DNA from: Phallus indusiatus
Lineage: Eukaryota > Basidiomycota > Agaricomycetes > Phallales > Phallaceae
Length of the DNA stretch: 64,000 nucleotides
NCBI GenBank assembly: GCA_027605045.1
Contig: JAQFWX010000007.1
Span: 62,001 to 126,000 of the forward strand
Direction: 5' to 3'
Positions within the stretch are counted from its first letter, which is position 1. The number at the start of each line of letters is the position of its first letter. Of the stretch, positions 12,751 to 23,941 are shown one piece after another. The translations under genes were made by a program, and so were the position numbers. The notes beneath the pieces were generated by a model. The model made no database searches and was not told the origin of the DNA. It saw only the letters and a list, made by a program, of their open reading frames with translations.

Positions 12751-12826
12751 GCGTGGCTCAGAGGCCTAAGCGCCTGCTGAGGGGGCGCTGGGTCTCGGGT
12801 TCGAATTCGGGTCCTCCCTCATTTTT
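12751..12826 (+). ncRNA. tRNA-like pol III unit (degenerate tRNA or SINE head)
   Basis: A box-A-like TGGCTCAGAGG at 12754-12764 is followed 33 bases later by a box-B-like GGTTCGAATTC at 12798-12808 and a TTTTT run at 12822-12826. This is the order and spacing of a tRNA promoter plus terminator. A regular cloverleaf cannot be folded: the T-stem has mismatches and no clean anticodon stem is found. I therefore call it a tRNA-derived pseudogene or SINE-like element rather than a tRNA. Confidence 0.4.
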
Positions 12827-12953
12827 AACTTTTGCTTCGCAAAGTCATGCCTTTGAAGTTTTAACACATAAATCTAATGCCAAGAGTCCCACAAATGAGA
12901 AATCCAATACCTTGAACAAGAATAAGCGCTCTTTCGAAGTGTTTATATCTAAC

Positions 12954-13039
12954 AAAAAAAAAACAGGCCTCGAGGGGAATCGAACCCCCGAGTCACAAAA
13001 AAGCCATCTCAGTAAATCACACATATACCACTGAGGCAC
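12954..13039 (-). ncRNA. Second tRNA-like pol III unit, opposite strand
   Basis: Read on the minus strand, GCCTCAGTGGTA (about 13028-13038) resembles box A. GGTTCGATTCC (12976-12986) matches box B and sits in a good 5-bp T-stem. A T10 run follows directly (12954-12963). The span from box A to the end of GAGGCC is about 73 bases, the size of a tRNA. The 5' GCCTC can pair with the 3' GAGGC, but the D arm and acceptor spacing are irregular. Likely a tRNA-derived pseudogene or SINE part, converging with the unit at 12,751. Confidence 0.4.
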
Positions 13040-13268
13040 GAACACATTGGAATCCAGGCCAATCTTTCATATCTATAGACATACGGCATAAGAATCATAG
13101 TCTCAAATAAAAAATTTAATTTATAGCTCACTATTTTTGATTCCGGATAAGAAACATAATCATAAAACGAGTCTCATATCATTATTTTTAATTATTATCA
13201 TTATAATTATAAACAAAAAATAGAAAAACAGAATTATTATAATGAAATATAGGTAATGTGACATTGCG

Positions 13269-13306
13269 GTAACAGCGGCAAACTATTGCCGAGTTGCCGC
13301 TGTTAC
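13269..13306. repeat. Perfect 13-bp inverted repeat (hairpin)
   Basis: GTAACAGCGGCAA (13269-13281) and its exact reverse complement TTGCCGCTGTTAC (13294-13306) are separated by 12 bases. A related CGGCAAA...TGCCGAG stretch occurs at about 12,443-12,470. A CAGCTGGGTGTTCGAGC-like string near 13,345 is the reverse complement of one near 12,540, so the tRNA-like pair lies inside a loose inverted-repeat frame. Confidence 0.6.
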
Positions 13307-13656
13307 AGCCAGGTTCCCGGTATGGTTACTGCTGACCAAGCTGGGTGTTCGAGCTTGGTAGCCGTATTTTTCCCGTGCTGTGCTTGACCAATCGGAGAGT
13401 CAGCGCTTCAGACTTCTGGCGCTTTTTTTTGATTGTTGTCGCATTGCGCTCTCACGTCAACTGAACCGCGCAGGGCAGTGAGGCACATTTTTTTTCGCAC
13501 ATAAATACTGGAACTGTCAACAGCAACGTTGTGACTACTATAATCGTCTCAGATTAGGAACTGCACTTCCTGTTTGGTGTTCTCGCCTTGCACTCCGAGT
13601 TCGTTCAGCATTTCGCCGTGGCACACTAGATAGCTCAGAGCTGGCTGCTACATTAA

Positions 13657-16600
13657 ATGACGTCCCTATCGGATAAGGTGTTCGTGCGCCAGTTCTGGGC
13701 GCTGTGGACCAAAAATTGGATTGTGCTCTCGAAACACAAGCTAGTGAGTTTATATTCGATTTATAGATTACTCTTTTCATGAATTCTGACACTGTATTGA
13801 CAGCTCAACTTGGTGCGCTGCCTGATTTTGCCTTTTGCCTACGGCATTTTCCTCTCTGTCGCCCAAATTTTCTTGACAAAGCCCAACCACGTAAGTCGAT
13901 TGAATATCTGAATATGTATCTGCTCATTTTATCTTCCATTTCAAGTATGGTTTAGGCACTCCGGCACCCATTCCAGCGCTCACAGATGTCTTTGATTCCT
14001 CACTCGCCCTCGTTTGGTCTGATGGAACCAATTTGCCATCATCCACGCACCCGTCTCCAACCGATGTTATGAACATGATTATGGAAGGGCTTTCGCCAGC
14101 TCAACGCGCGTCTGTCAAAAAAGTTGACACACCGGATGACATCCCCTTTGCTTGTCCACAGAACTTCAATCTGTTTTCTGAATGCTTTGCTGCTGTCGCT
14201 TTCACTAGCTTCCCTTCACCAACCAATGTTTCATTGAATTCCATTCCACGACCTCCCCCTCCTTTCAATGTATCTTCTATCCCCGGTGTCGCAACAGGAT
14301 CATTCAATGCGTCCAAAGTCTTCAATGATAGCATCATCTTTGCTGCTCCAAACGGAACAGATATCCTCCCTCCTCAAACTTTGCTCAATTACACAATTCG
14401 CGCAGATGCAGGCTTAGGATTCATAGATGTCATCCACCACAAAAGCGACGTTGAAATTCGTATTCTTCCGCTACAATGGGCCATCGACCAAGTAGGATAC
14501 TCTCCACATTCATAATCAATCTACTAACGAGTCATCTTTCTCAGGCCATTATACAACTTCACACCGGTTCTAAGCCACCTAATCCTATGGAGTGGTCGTA
14601 TTCAATCGAGACAGATAAGGAACAGACGCTTAAAATTCGCTTAGGTAGAGTCGTTTTTATCTCTAAGGCTTGCACACTGTTTCACAGCAAAACAAAAACA
14701 GACTACATCCGTGGCCTTAGAACTCTACTAGTGTTGGCGCTATTCATCAACTTTGTCGGTATTTCATACCAGATTCCTGGGTCTTACGTGACAGAAAGAT
14801 CGATGGGTTTGACGGCTCATTTACGTGCCATGGGATTAAGAGACTTGCCTCGCATTTTGTACGTACCCAGATCCAACTACTTGATCTCTCTTCATAACAT
14901 ACGACGTGCGTTGTAGGTCATGGCATATCTCGATTTCCGTAGCTTATCTTCCCGGATGGATTCTAACTGCTATCTTGTGGCATTTTCGAATATTTACTGG
15001 CACGAATGTTGGATTGATGATTGTGATACACCTATTAACTGGGTAAGTAAACCGGAAATCAAGAAAAAAACCCAATTTATAGTGACTCATGCCTTTTATA
15101 GATTATCTTTGGCGTCCTATTCACTCTTTCTTTCGCTTCCGTCTATTTCTCCTTCTCTCTCAGCTTCGATATCAACCTTCTTAGCTATCCTTTTCGCTAT
15201 ACTCGGCTTGGTTTTTTCCAAAGCAAGCACGGGCGCTGCGGTTGTCTTCATTCTAATTTTCCCACCATCGTTCTATGTCTTTGCGATAAGGTGCAGTGTT
15301 TACCTACTAGCAGCAAAATATTACTGTTTTTCTGATTCTCTTGACTTTTTTTTTATTTTAGAGCTATGGCCGGATTCGAGCTTCATTTGATTCCTACTTC
15401 CATCATCAAACAGGATCCAGACAACCGGCTCGTATTGTTACCATTGATTATAGTGGCATTGGTATGCGCTCCGCGTATTTTTGAATGACACATCCCGTCT
15501 CATATTTAAATAGATTGACGTCTTCCTTTATCCTTATTTGACTGTGCTCTTGGAACGCAGATTTTACGATGTCCGAGATCCGCCTCGAAAAGTCCCCTAC
15601 GATAGTATTTCTACGACTGCAGGCTCGACCGACCCTCACCAAGATAAGACGGGTCCACCCCCCGCAATAGTAATCGAACACTTGACTAAACGGTTTTCCT
15701 CTTCTACACTACCCCGAATTCTACGTCCATGGACATGGCCCAGATATCTATACCGCAAAATACGCGGACCGCCTGTTACATTAACCGACGCCAGCAGTGG
15801 AGTAGTAGCTATTGCAGACTTGTCTCTTACCATACCACGAGGGGGAATATTTGTTTTGTTAGGGAGCAATGGTGCCGGGAAAAGCACCTCGCTTGGCATC
15901 ATGGCGGGATTAACCGATCGTTCTGGTGGATCAATCGTTTTCCCCGAGGATGATTCGAATTCGCCAGCCGTATTACGAGGTGACCATTCTGCTGAGAAAG
16001 GTCCTGATTTGCCATCTGAGGAGACTGCTACTTCTCGTCGTCGTCGTAGTCGTAAACTACCCAAAATTCGGGGATCCTTGGGTATCGTCCCCCAGAAGAA
16101 CGTTCTGTTTCCCGAATTGACGTGCTATGAGACATTACGGTTATGGAGTGCTATAAAACGACCATCTGGGCCTTCTATTTCAGGCGGTGTTTCTGTGGAA
16201 AGGACGAAAGAAGATTTGGAGAAGCTACTTATTGATTGTGGTCTCGAGACTAAAGTTCACGCGAACGCTGGGAACCTTAGTGGTGGTCAGAAACGCAAGT
16301 TACAGTTGGCTATTGGTCTTGTTGGTGGATCCGAAAGTATGTGAATTTTGTGATTTTTCCATAATTTTTTTTTTCGTGAAATCTCAAGATACGTTTATTA
16401 GTCGTATTAGTAGACGAATGCACCTCAGGCGTGGATCCACTCTCGAGAAGATCAATATGGAAAACTTTGACGTCTGTAAAACATGAACGAACGATAGTAT
16501 TCACGACACATGTAAGTTTCATTTTTTTGGCCAGTACTAAAATCTGTTGACCTAGACATTTTATTTTATTTCTATAGTTTCTCGACGAAGCAGATCTTCT

Positions 16601-19600
16601 AGCAGACAATATCGCGGTTCTGGCTGCCCCGGGAAAATTAGTTGCGGAAGGCTCGCCAGTCTCTTTGAAATCACGCCTCGGTAAAGGTTACTCTTTACGA
16701 GTTCGGTTTGCGGATACGAATGTTGTCTCACGTTCGCACGATATAATGAAGCTCATTGGGCCTATCGCACCAGACGCTACATTTTCTGCCTACTCTGCGA
16801 ATGGGTCTGATGTTCTTCTTCATTCAAAGGACTCGCACGTAGTTAGGGAGGTTTTACGGCTCATCCAAGACAGCATGGTTGAGCTTGGCGTCGTACATTA
16901 CGAAGTACATTCAACCTCCATAGAAGATATTTTCTTGGGTTTAATGGCCTCAGAATCCAACACACTTCTGGAGGACGAGCACGGCGAGAAACCAATAATA
17001 TCCCCCATCGATGAAGATCCCAGCGATGATCAACCCCTCGAACACGGATTAAATTTGACCTCAGGTCGAAAAACGCATCCTCTGTCTCAGTCTCTTACGA
17101 TATTCTACAAACGTTGCCTGATATTTCGAAAGAGTTGGCTACCCCCGTTTTTAGCAGTGATTATCGCCGTTGCGGGATCGTGCATCCCTTTATTCTACTT
17201 GAATAATCGGGTAGACACGTGCCAGACTACTTTTTCGGTTGTGGATCCTACCCCTCTTTACTTGGGAGATTCTCAATTCAGCAGCGTTGCTGACCTACTT
17301 ACCCCCGGAGGCGAAGCTCTGGTGTCTCCCCCTAGTTTAACCGACGCGCTTGGACCCAGTGCAGCGGATGTTCCAACCGTTTCAATCCCAAATAATCAAA
17401 CTTTTGTGCAGACGATTTTATCGAACTTCATGAACTTGTCTTTAGGAGGTGTCTCGGTTGATTTCGGTACTAATCAGGCTTTGGTGGCTTGGCAAGCCAG
17501 TCCACCTGGTCTCACTGCACCAACGATGCTGAATCTGGCTTCTAACATTCTATATAACCGTGCCTTGAACATTTCAGGCCGGGCTGCGAATTTGCCAAGC
17601 ATCATCGCTGCTAATTACCAGACCCTTCCGTTCAAAGACCCCGGGTCGCTTCGCGCTTTGGATTGGGTGGCTTTTTATGGTGCTGCAATGGTTGTTTTCA
17701 AGTTTTGTTTTGTTCTTGTCCATTTTTTTCTGACCTCTAAACGTATAATAGGCCGTATTTCCTGCATTTTTCGCGTTGTATGTCTCTATGGAACGGCGTA
17801 CCTCTATCCAAGCCATGCAATTCTCAAACGGACTAACAAACCCTGTCGGTCTATGGCTTGGTCATCTACTGTTTGATAGTATCTTTTGTGTCATCGTGTC
17901 CACAATCGTTACTATTGTCTTTGCCGCTGTCTCTAATCAATTCAACGGATTGGGATATATGGTAAGCATTTTATAGGCTTAATTAGTATGGAGATCTCAG
18001 ATGTGTATATGATCACAGTGGTTGATAATGTTCCTTTATGGGATTGCGGCCGCGTTACTTGCATACTGTGTAACCCTATTCACGCCATCGCCCTTGGCAG
18101 CCTTTGCAGCTATTGCAGGGTACCAAGTCATTATCTTTATTGTATGCACGTAATTAGTCTTGTTCTTTGGAATTTTGCACTGATTGCAGTGTTTTTTTAG
18201 CTTTATATATCCGCGTATTTATTGACGGACACCTATGCGAAGACCTCGCGGGCGGCAGGTATTATCACAATCATTCGTACGTTGATGATGAAATCATTCA
18301 AGTTCCTAACTAATAGGCGATTAACCTACTTATTTATTATTATCAATGTAGATTTCACGCTCTCCGTTCTGTCTCCCGTAGCCAGTGTCGTATGTGCTTT
18401 TTTATACACGGAATCAAACCAAACCTCTAATTTTGCAACCTTCTTTTAGCTACGAGCCTGTTTCGTGTCTATCGATCTTTTCTCCCTACTATGCACCGGC
18501 AGCGACCTGGTAACTTCTTCACTTGGAGATATCACAAAGTTCGGTGGCCCAATACTGTATCTCATCGTACAATGTTTCTTCTATTTCGCGATTCTTGTTT
18601 ACTTCGATTCTGGCTCCGTATTACCTCGCTGGTTACAGTTTACGCGTCCCAAGTCTCGCGAAACCGATCGGTCTGACCCCCGGGTACTAGCCGCGCCAGA
18701 TGATGTGAGAAAAGAGGTGGAAGAAGTAGAAAACTTCGAGAACGACCCATTACGCGTTGTACATGTTTCCAAAACTTTCGCTGGATCAAACAAAGCTGTC
18801 GATGATGTCAGTTTCAGGGTACCTCAAAATACAGTTTTTGCTATGCTCGGACCGAACGGAGCTGGTAAGTATTACAATGTCCTGTTTGATTATCTTTCTC
18901 AAATCGTTTTTTTAAAAGGAAAAACTTCCACTTTCAATATCATTCGTGGCGACATGACACCTGATTTTGGGGACGCGTATATCAACCAAACGTCGATTAT
19001 TTCACATCCTAATACAGCAAGATTACAGCTCGGTGTTTGCCCACAATTCACTGCTATCGATCCCCAATTGACAGTTCGCGAGCATCTTCTCATCTACGGG
19101 TTGTTGAAAGGTCTACGGAGAGGTCCAGAACTGGAAGAGAATATTTCTGTGTTACTCCGTGGAACAACATTGACGCCTTACGCTAACCGTCTGGCAAACC
19201 AACTTTCAGGAGGAAATCAAAGAAAATTATCGTTCGCTATCAGTTTGATTGGTATTTATATTCCGATTTTGAACCGGTTCATGTTATCGAAATCTCTCTT
19301 TTTTTCTAGGTAATCCCTCCGTCGTCCTTATTGACGAGTATTCCACTGGAATCGATCCCGCCACTAAGAGAAGCATGTGGGTTACTTTTAGAAAGATGGC
19401 GGTCGGGAAGGCTGTCGTTATTACCACTCGTGAGTCTCTCCCTGTCCCATTCATTACAAAAAAGCGTTATACAAGGACCACTTTCGTAGACTCTATGGAA
19501 GAGGCTTCCGCATTAGCGACTAAAGTTGGCATTTTAGCCGGAAAGATGTTGGGTAAGTAAACTGCATTCTTGTCGATCGTTTGTACTCAGGCTGACCATA

Positions 19601-20018
19601 CAATAAAAATATATCAGCCATTGGTTCCATAGACGAATTGACAGAAAGACACGCTCTCTATGAAGTTCATTTCGCGGCACGTACTCGCGAGGAAGTTGTC
19701 AGAGCTCAAGCTCTCATGGCTAATATTCCGGGTGCGCGATTAGCGGATGACGTCGCTACTCGCTTCGAAGTTCCTATATCTACCACCACCAACAACGATT
19801 CAGACTCATCTAGGCCGGCGACATCCGACCAAGTGCACAACAAGCCTTTAACATTAGCGCAGCTCTTCGGAAAGTTGAGCGATCAGGACAGTTTTGAAGA
19901 GTATACGGTGGAGCGAGTTAGCTTGGAAAGTATCTTTTTGAAAGTCATTAGACAACACGGTATAGGGGAAGAAAACAACAGGGCTTCTAGGAAGCGAAAG
20001 AGGTTTCTTATATTCTGA
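13657..20018 (+). CDS. ABCA-type full-length ABC transporter
   Basis: Many exons join to roughly 1,600-1,700 residues. The start is ATG at 13657 (MTSLSDKVF), just before the first helix exon (NLVRCLILPFAYGIFL). A long extracellular loop (14.0-14.6 kb) and a helix block (14.7-15.5 kb) follow. NBD1 (15.6-16.7 kb) has Walker A GSNGAGKST, Q-loop VPQKN, signature LSGGQKRK, Walker B VLVDECTSGVDP and H-loop FTTHFLDEAD. The second helix block spans 17.1-18.7 kb with its own large loop. NBD2 (18.75-20.0 kb) has Walker A GPNGAGK split by an intron, Q-loop CPQFTAIDP, signature LSGGNQRK, Walker B LIDEYSTGIDP and an H-loop histidine formed across a splice junction. All catalytic residues of both ATP sites are present. 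ABCA proteins move lipids or lipophilic molecules; the substrate is unknown. The stop is TGA at 20016-20018. Confidence 0.9.
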
Positions 20019-20208
20019 ACGGACTATGGAAGGTTATATATTAGTAACAGTTTAATGTCATTCTGTACGTTGTACCATAAAAGAAAATGTCATCCGGAAT
20101 ACATGTTTCGTAGATCATTGATGACTGGGGGTATAACTACAATATACGAATGGTACACGTCGGTGGCAATGCTATCATACAAAAGAGTAATTTTTTTCAC
20201 GATTTGCT

Positions 20209-21510
20209 TCAGTTTGAGGAATGATCTCCTCGTATCTCCATCAAGACCATAACAACGCGAGACCAGGCTTCTTCGACCTTCTTCTGATCAACTTCGCGTA
20301 CACGTTGAATGATGGAGTCCATGACCTGAAAATTATTCCATCTGTCAATTTCGTCGGATAATTTCTTCAAGGAAGATTCCCGATCATCACAATGGGGGCA
20401 AATCAGAAATCGGCTCAAATTTTCGCGGGTGATGAGGGAGGGTATAGGAGTGATTGCGATGATTGCTGGAAAAACGGGCCATGGAATGTCTGTAAAACGA
20501 AGCCATGTGAAGCGTGGCGGCGGGGTAGCGACGACTGATTTCATAAGTTTAGCCCATCGCTGATTATACGTTTTGTACTCTATTGCGCCCCATTTCGCCA
20601 TGAAGGTTGTATGATCGGGACAGTGACGAGGTCGGATTATGCTGAGGATTTGGGAAACAAGGTCAGAGATGGTTTCGGTTCGTGGTGGGGCAGGGTCCTC
20701 CGGTGCTTTCGTGACGGTCGGTTCATTATCAAACGACGTGGTGTCAGATAATTCTGAAAAGACACTTTCGACGGAAACACGAGATTGGGACACTCGCGAA
20801 CGAGAAACTGAGCGTTTCTTTCTGAGCTGATCCAAAGTTGAACGAATGGAGCGAATTGATGCGGCGGTGTCGAGATGAGCCGTCTCCGAGTTGAGGCTCA
20901 TCATACCATCGGTAGAGTCGGAGACGGCGGTCAGAACATGTTCCTCTTCTGCTTCTACTTTTTGGTCCGCTTCGTGGGATGAAGGAGTTGGGGCTTCGTT
21001 CAGCGTTTCTTGAATGACATTCTCGTGTGTAGGTGATTCAGAGGTGAGATTGGTCTTCTCAACCAAAACCTCATTCCGAAATTTGGAAGGACTATCCGAC
21101 TTGCTAAGCTTGAGAATCTTGAGCCCTAACCTAGCGGACAGAGGTGATGGGGCAACAAGGGTAGATTCATCGCTCGCCTCTGAAAATTGAGCAGGACTGG
21201 TGGGAGTTTGAAAAACAGGAACGTTCTGATTATCTGGTGCAGCAAAGGCTTTGGAGTATTTAGGTTTGGATCCTCGGGTAAAAGGAACGTATTTAACGTT
21301 CCTTTCAGAGGGCGCGGGAAGAATAAAGTGACGATGAGCGGATGGGGGAGAAGGAACGTCAGCCGCCGGCGGAGAAATCACAGAGTTTAAAGGCTGAGGG
21401 TCATTGTGATCTCCCACGTCCTTGGGCTGTTTGTGTCTGTTTCCAGGAGCAAGAGGATCAGACTTGAATACGCTCGGAATGGGGGGTCTGCGAGATTGCG
21501 AAATCGACAT
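20209..21510 (-). CDS. J-like family protein without HPD
   Basis: Single exon, 433 residues, starting MSISQSRRPPIPSVF. The N-terminal two thirds are Ser/Pro/Glu-rich and probably disordered. The C-terminal third has the family motif RFTWLRFTDIPWPVF and a helical end. Lined up with the neighbouring gene at 21,907 and the one at 2,210, the helix that carries YHPDKF or WHPDRF there reads DRWNNF here, so the HPD tripeptide is missing. It ends 190 bases from the convergent ABCA gene and is divergently arranged with the related gene at 21,907, with about 400 bases of shared upstream region. Function is unknown. The relationship rests on motif order and position and is inference. Confidence 0.72.
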   Translation of the reverse strand: MSISQSRRPPIPSVFKSDPLAPGNRHKQPKDVGDHNDPQPLNSVISPPAADVPSPPSAHRHFILPAPSERNVKYVPFTRGSKPKYSKAFAAPDNQNVPVFQTPTSPAQFSEASDESTLVAPSPLSARLGLKILKLSKSDSPSKFRNEVLVEKTNLTSESPTHENVIQETLNEAPTPSSHEADQKVEAEEEHVLTAVSDSTDGMMSLNSETAHLDTAASIRSIRSTLDQLRKKRSVSRSRVSQSRVSVESVFSELSDTTSFDNEPTVTKAPEDPAPPRTETISDLVSQILSIIRPRHCPDHTTFMAKWGAIEYKTYNQRWAKLMKSVVATPPPRFTWLRFTDIPWPVFPAIIAITPIPSLITRENLSRFLICPHCDDRESSLKKLSDEIDRWNNFQVMDSIIQRVREVDQKKVEEAWSRVVMVLMEIRGDHSSN

Positions 21511-21906
21511 GTTAATGGTTGTAGACGAAAATGAGACGATGTTAATAGCGACAGCAAGCGTCGTATGGGGTGAAAACTTAGTTCAAGGAAGTGTGGGTCC
21601 CATACGGCCCCAGAAACGATGGCTTTTTATTTCTGAAACGCTGCTTAGGTTTGATTAAAGTTGTGAACATGTCCAAGGGACAAACGGTTTTGGTCCAAAA
21701 GAGAAAGAACGCGTTTTGTGACGACACGCGTTGTAAATTGTGATGTGACTTGTCCAGAGAAAAATGAAAAGCGCGAGGACGTGCACGTGATACCACTGAT
21801 ACCCCTCGTGTCCAAGATTATTAAATTACTCCAATGGACGAATCAGCCAACTGCTATCAGCTATTTAAGACAAACAGTCTGAGGTCGTAGTTACACATTT
21901 CTCACA
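21511..21906. promoter_or_regulatory. Shared divergent upstream region of two J-like genes
   Basis: A 396-base gap between two divergent start codons that must hold both promoters. A CCAAT string lies at about 21,831 and AT-rich TATTAAAT at about 21,820. No strong TATA box is seen on either side. Co-regulation is possible but not shown. Confidence 0.4.
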
Positions 21907-23034
21907 ATGACTCTCAAGTTGACATCTCTTATGCGCAAATCTTCTTCTCTCCGTCGTTCAAGCTGCGAGACCCTCTCGCCCTCTAAAACAATTGCACACG
22001 ACATAAAAACACCAGGAGGGTGCGCCAAAGGAAACCGAGGAGTAGATGGTGTACAATTGGAGTCTAATTCTTTTCATTCTCGTCTGTGTTCGTGTCAAAA
22101 CACTACCGGCAACGATACCGATATACAAACTGAGTTCTGCCGACTATCAGAATATACAGCCATACTGGAGGGTGAAGTGAAGGAACGCACAGAACTTCTT
22201 CGAAATCTGCAGGAAAGGCGGGCCAGGGTCACCGTAGAAAGAGAAAGACTCCAACGCTATGGGTCGCCGTCTGCCATTAATGACTTTCAAGATTCCAAAT
22301 CCTGGGCCAAGGAAGACTCTTCTCACACGAAGCAATGCTCTAGTAGTTCCGAATCCGGCGTATCTGAGGCTAGGAAAGCTTGTATGGAGGCATATGCGAG
22401 AATGACACCTACACAGCGTTATTTAATGAAACAATCTCAGCTGCATCGTAACGGAGTCGGACGAGGAAGTCATGAAGCTGAGGCAGAATATTTGGAACGG
22501 GAATCTCAGTCTCGACGGCGCGTGTCCGAGTCAACTCCAAGGTTCACAGAAAATGTCGGAAATGAAGAACTAAGAATAAATGGCATGAGTAGTGGCGCAG
22601 GCACGACGAGTCAAGAGAACCAACATCATAGTAGTTGGGAGCTATACAAAACCGCCTGGAGTGAGATTTGCTCCTTCCCTCCTGATACATCAGACGTCAG
22701 TCTGAAATTTCGTCATCTCCCATGGCCCATTACAGATGTGTTCATTACCGTTCCGGTTGCCCCATATTGTGTGGTTGATGAAAATATCCTCGATGCTGCT
22801 TTCTCAGCAAAATCCATTTCATCGTTCTTGCTTTCGTCATATCATTCAGATGAGAAGTCGTGTAGGAAGAGGCTACACGAAGCATTACTTCGTTATCATC
22901 CTGATAAATTTGAACATCAGGTACTGCGTTTTGTCGTTGACGAGGAACGAGTTGCGGCGCAACAAGTCTCCAGACGAATTACGGATGTTCTCAATTCATT
23001 GTTACTTGTTGACCGCGTATCTCAAAGCTCATAG
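21907..23034 (+). CDS. J-like family protein with HPD
   Basis: Single exon, 375 residues, start ATG at 21907 (MTLKLTSLMRKSSS). The N-terminus is basic and Ser-rich. A short coiled coil (EVKERTELLRNLQERRARV) lies at about residues 90-115. The C-terminal 110 residues hold SLKFRHLPWPITDVF, then RKRLHEALLRYHPDKF with the HPD tripeptide, then a helix ending in VLNSLL. This is the same module order as the proteins at 2,210 and 20,209. In true J domains HPD stimulates Hsp70 ATPase activity. Here the domain is shortened and atypical, so a co-chaperone role is only a guess; similarity to the NFKBIL1 C-terminus is the other option. Confidence 0.75.
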   Translation: MTLKLTSLMRKSSSLRRSSCETLSPSKTIAHDIKTPGGCAKGNRGVDGVQLESNSFHSRLCSCQNTTGNDTDIQTEFCRLSEYTAILEGEVKERTELLRNLQERRARVTVERERLQRYGSPSAINDFQDSKSWAKEDSSHTKQCSSSSESGVSEARKACMEAYARMTPTQRYLMKQSQLHRNGVGRGSHEAEAEYLERESQSRRRVSESTPRFTENVGNEELRINGMSSGAGTTSQENQHHSSWELYKTAWSEICSFPPDTSDVSLKFRHLPWPITDVFITVPVAPYCVVDENILDAAFSAKSISSFLLSSYHSDEKSCRKRLHEALLRYHPDKFEHQVLRFVVDEERVAAQQVSRRITDVLNSLLLVDRVSQSS

Positions 23035-23941
23035 GTTTCCCCATCTCCAGTTAGTGACTTGTAATCATCAACGTATTCCATACCTCAATCAAGTTTTGTT
23101 TACCATATGACAAATTTGATGTGATTAAAGCTCTATGACAATATAAACCATCAGTATCAGCATTATAATATCTACTTTCGGTTCTGAGAACACCGGTATA
23201 GTTGGTCAATTGTAAAAAAGGGACGGAATCGTAGAATGTTCATACTAACTTTGAGCTAGATTTGATTCCAGTAAAAGGAATGCAAAGCTATTATGATTTT
23301 GATATTTAGCTTAAAGGTTTCAATCATCCATACCCTATTCTCCCACGCAACTCAAGTATTTCGACCAATCCAGAGACGCTCACGCCGTGGCTAGAGTGCT
23401 AGCAGAGTTGAAGCCTGTGGGCGCGACTCGGTCATGTCGTTTGCTCACTGGGGAACGGATAAATTTCTACACATATAGAAAGGAATAAAGACGTAAAATA
23501 GAACAGTAATACACAAAGGGACCATGTACCGTACCGAGCTTTACACGTCCAACACGGCCAAGTCTCTCAGCACTAGCAGTGGGACGGTATTTCAGAGAAC
23601 ATAACAATAGTCCTGAGACTCAGGTGATTATGAACCTTTATCTTCTTACACGCGAATGCTTTTCTATTCTGCTGATCTGGTCGCGGTTTAATCGAGGACT
23701 GCGAGTTGAATGGCTAACATGGCAAGTCTAGGTGGCTCCGGTAGTTGTCACATGTCACATGTCACAATGGAATACACTCATCAAACGTACGGTTTAGTAT
23801 TTCCACTGTTAATCAACTGATCATTAAACAACACTCAGACCTAGTTTATCACTTGAAGGTTTAGAAGCATCCGAGTCATGTTAATTCATTAATCGCTAGC
23901 TCTTTAACACCAATCCAAACGTACATTGGCCACGAACTGAA
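23035..23941. other. Intergenic between convergent genes
   Basis: This is the 3' flank of both the J-like gene and the O-methyltransferase gene. It contains a small GTCACAT triplet repeat near 23,746-23,766. No gene was recognised. Confidence 0.4.

Noticed and set aside
23740..23770. Short GTCACAT tandem repeat as a possible regulatory array
   Set aside because: Only three copies, and it lies between two convergent gene ends where no promoter is expected.
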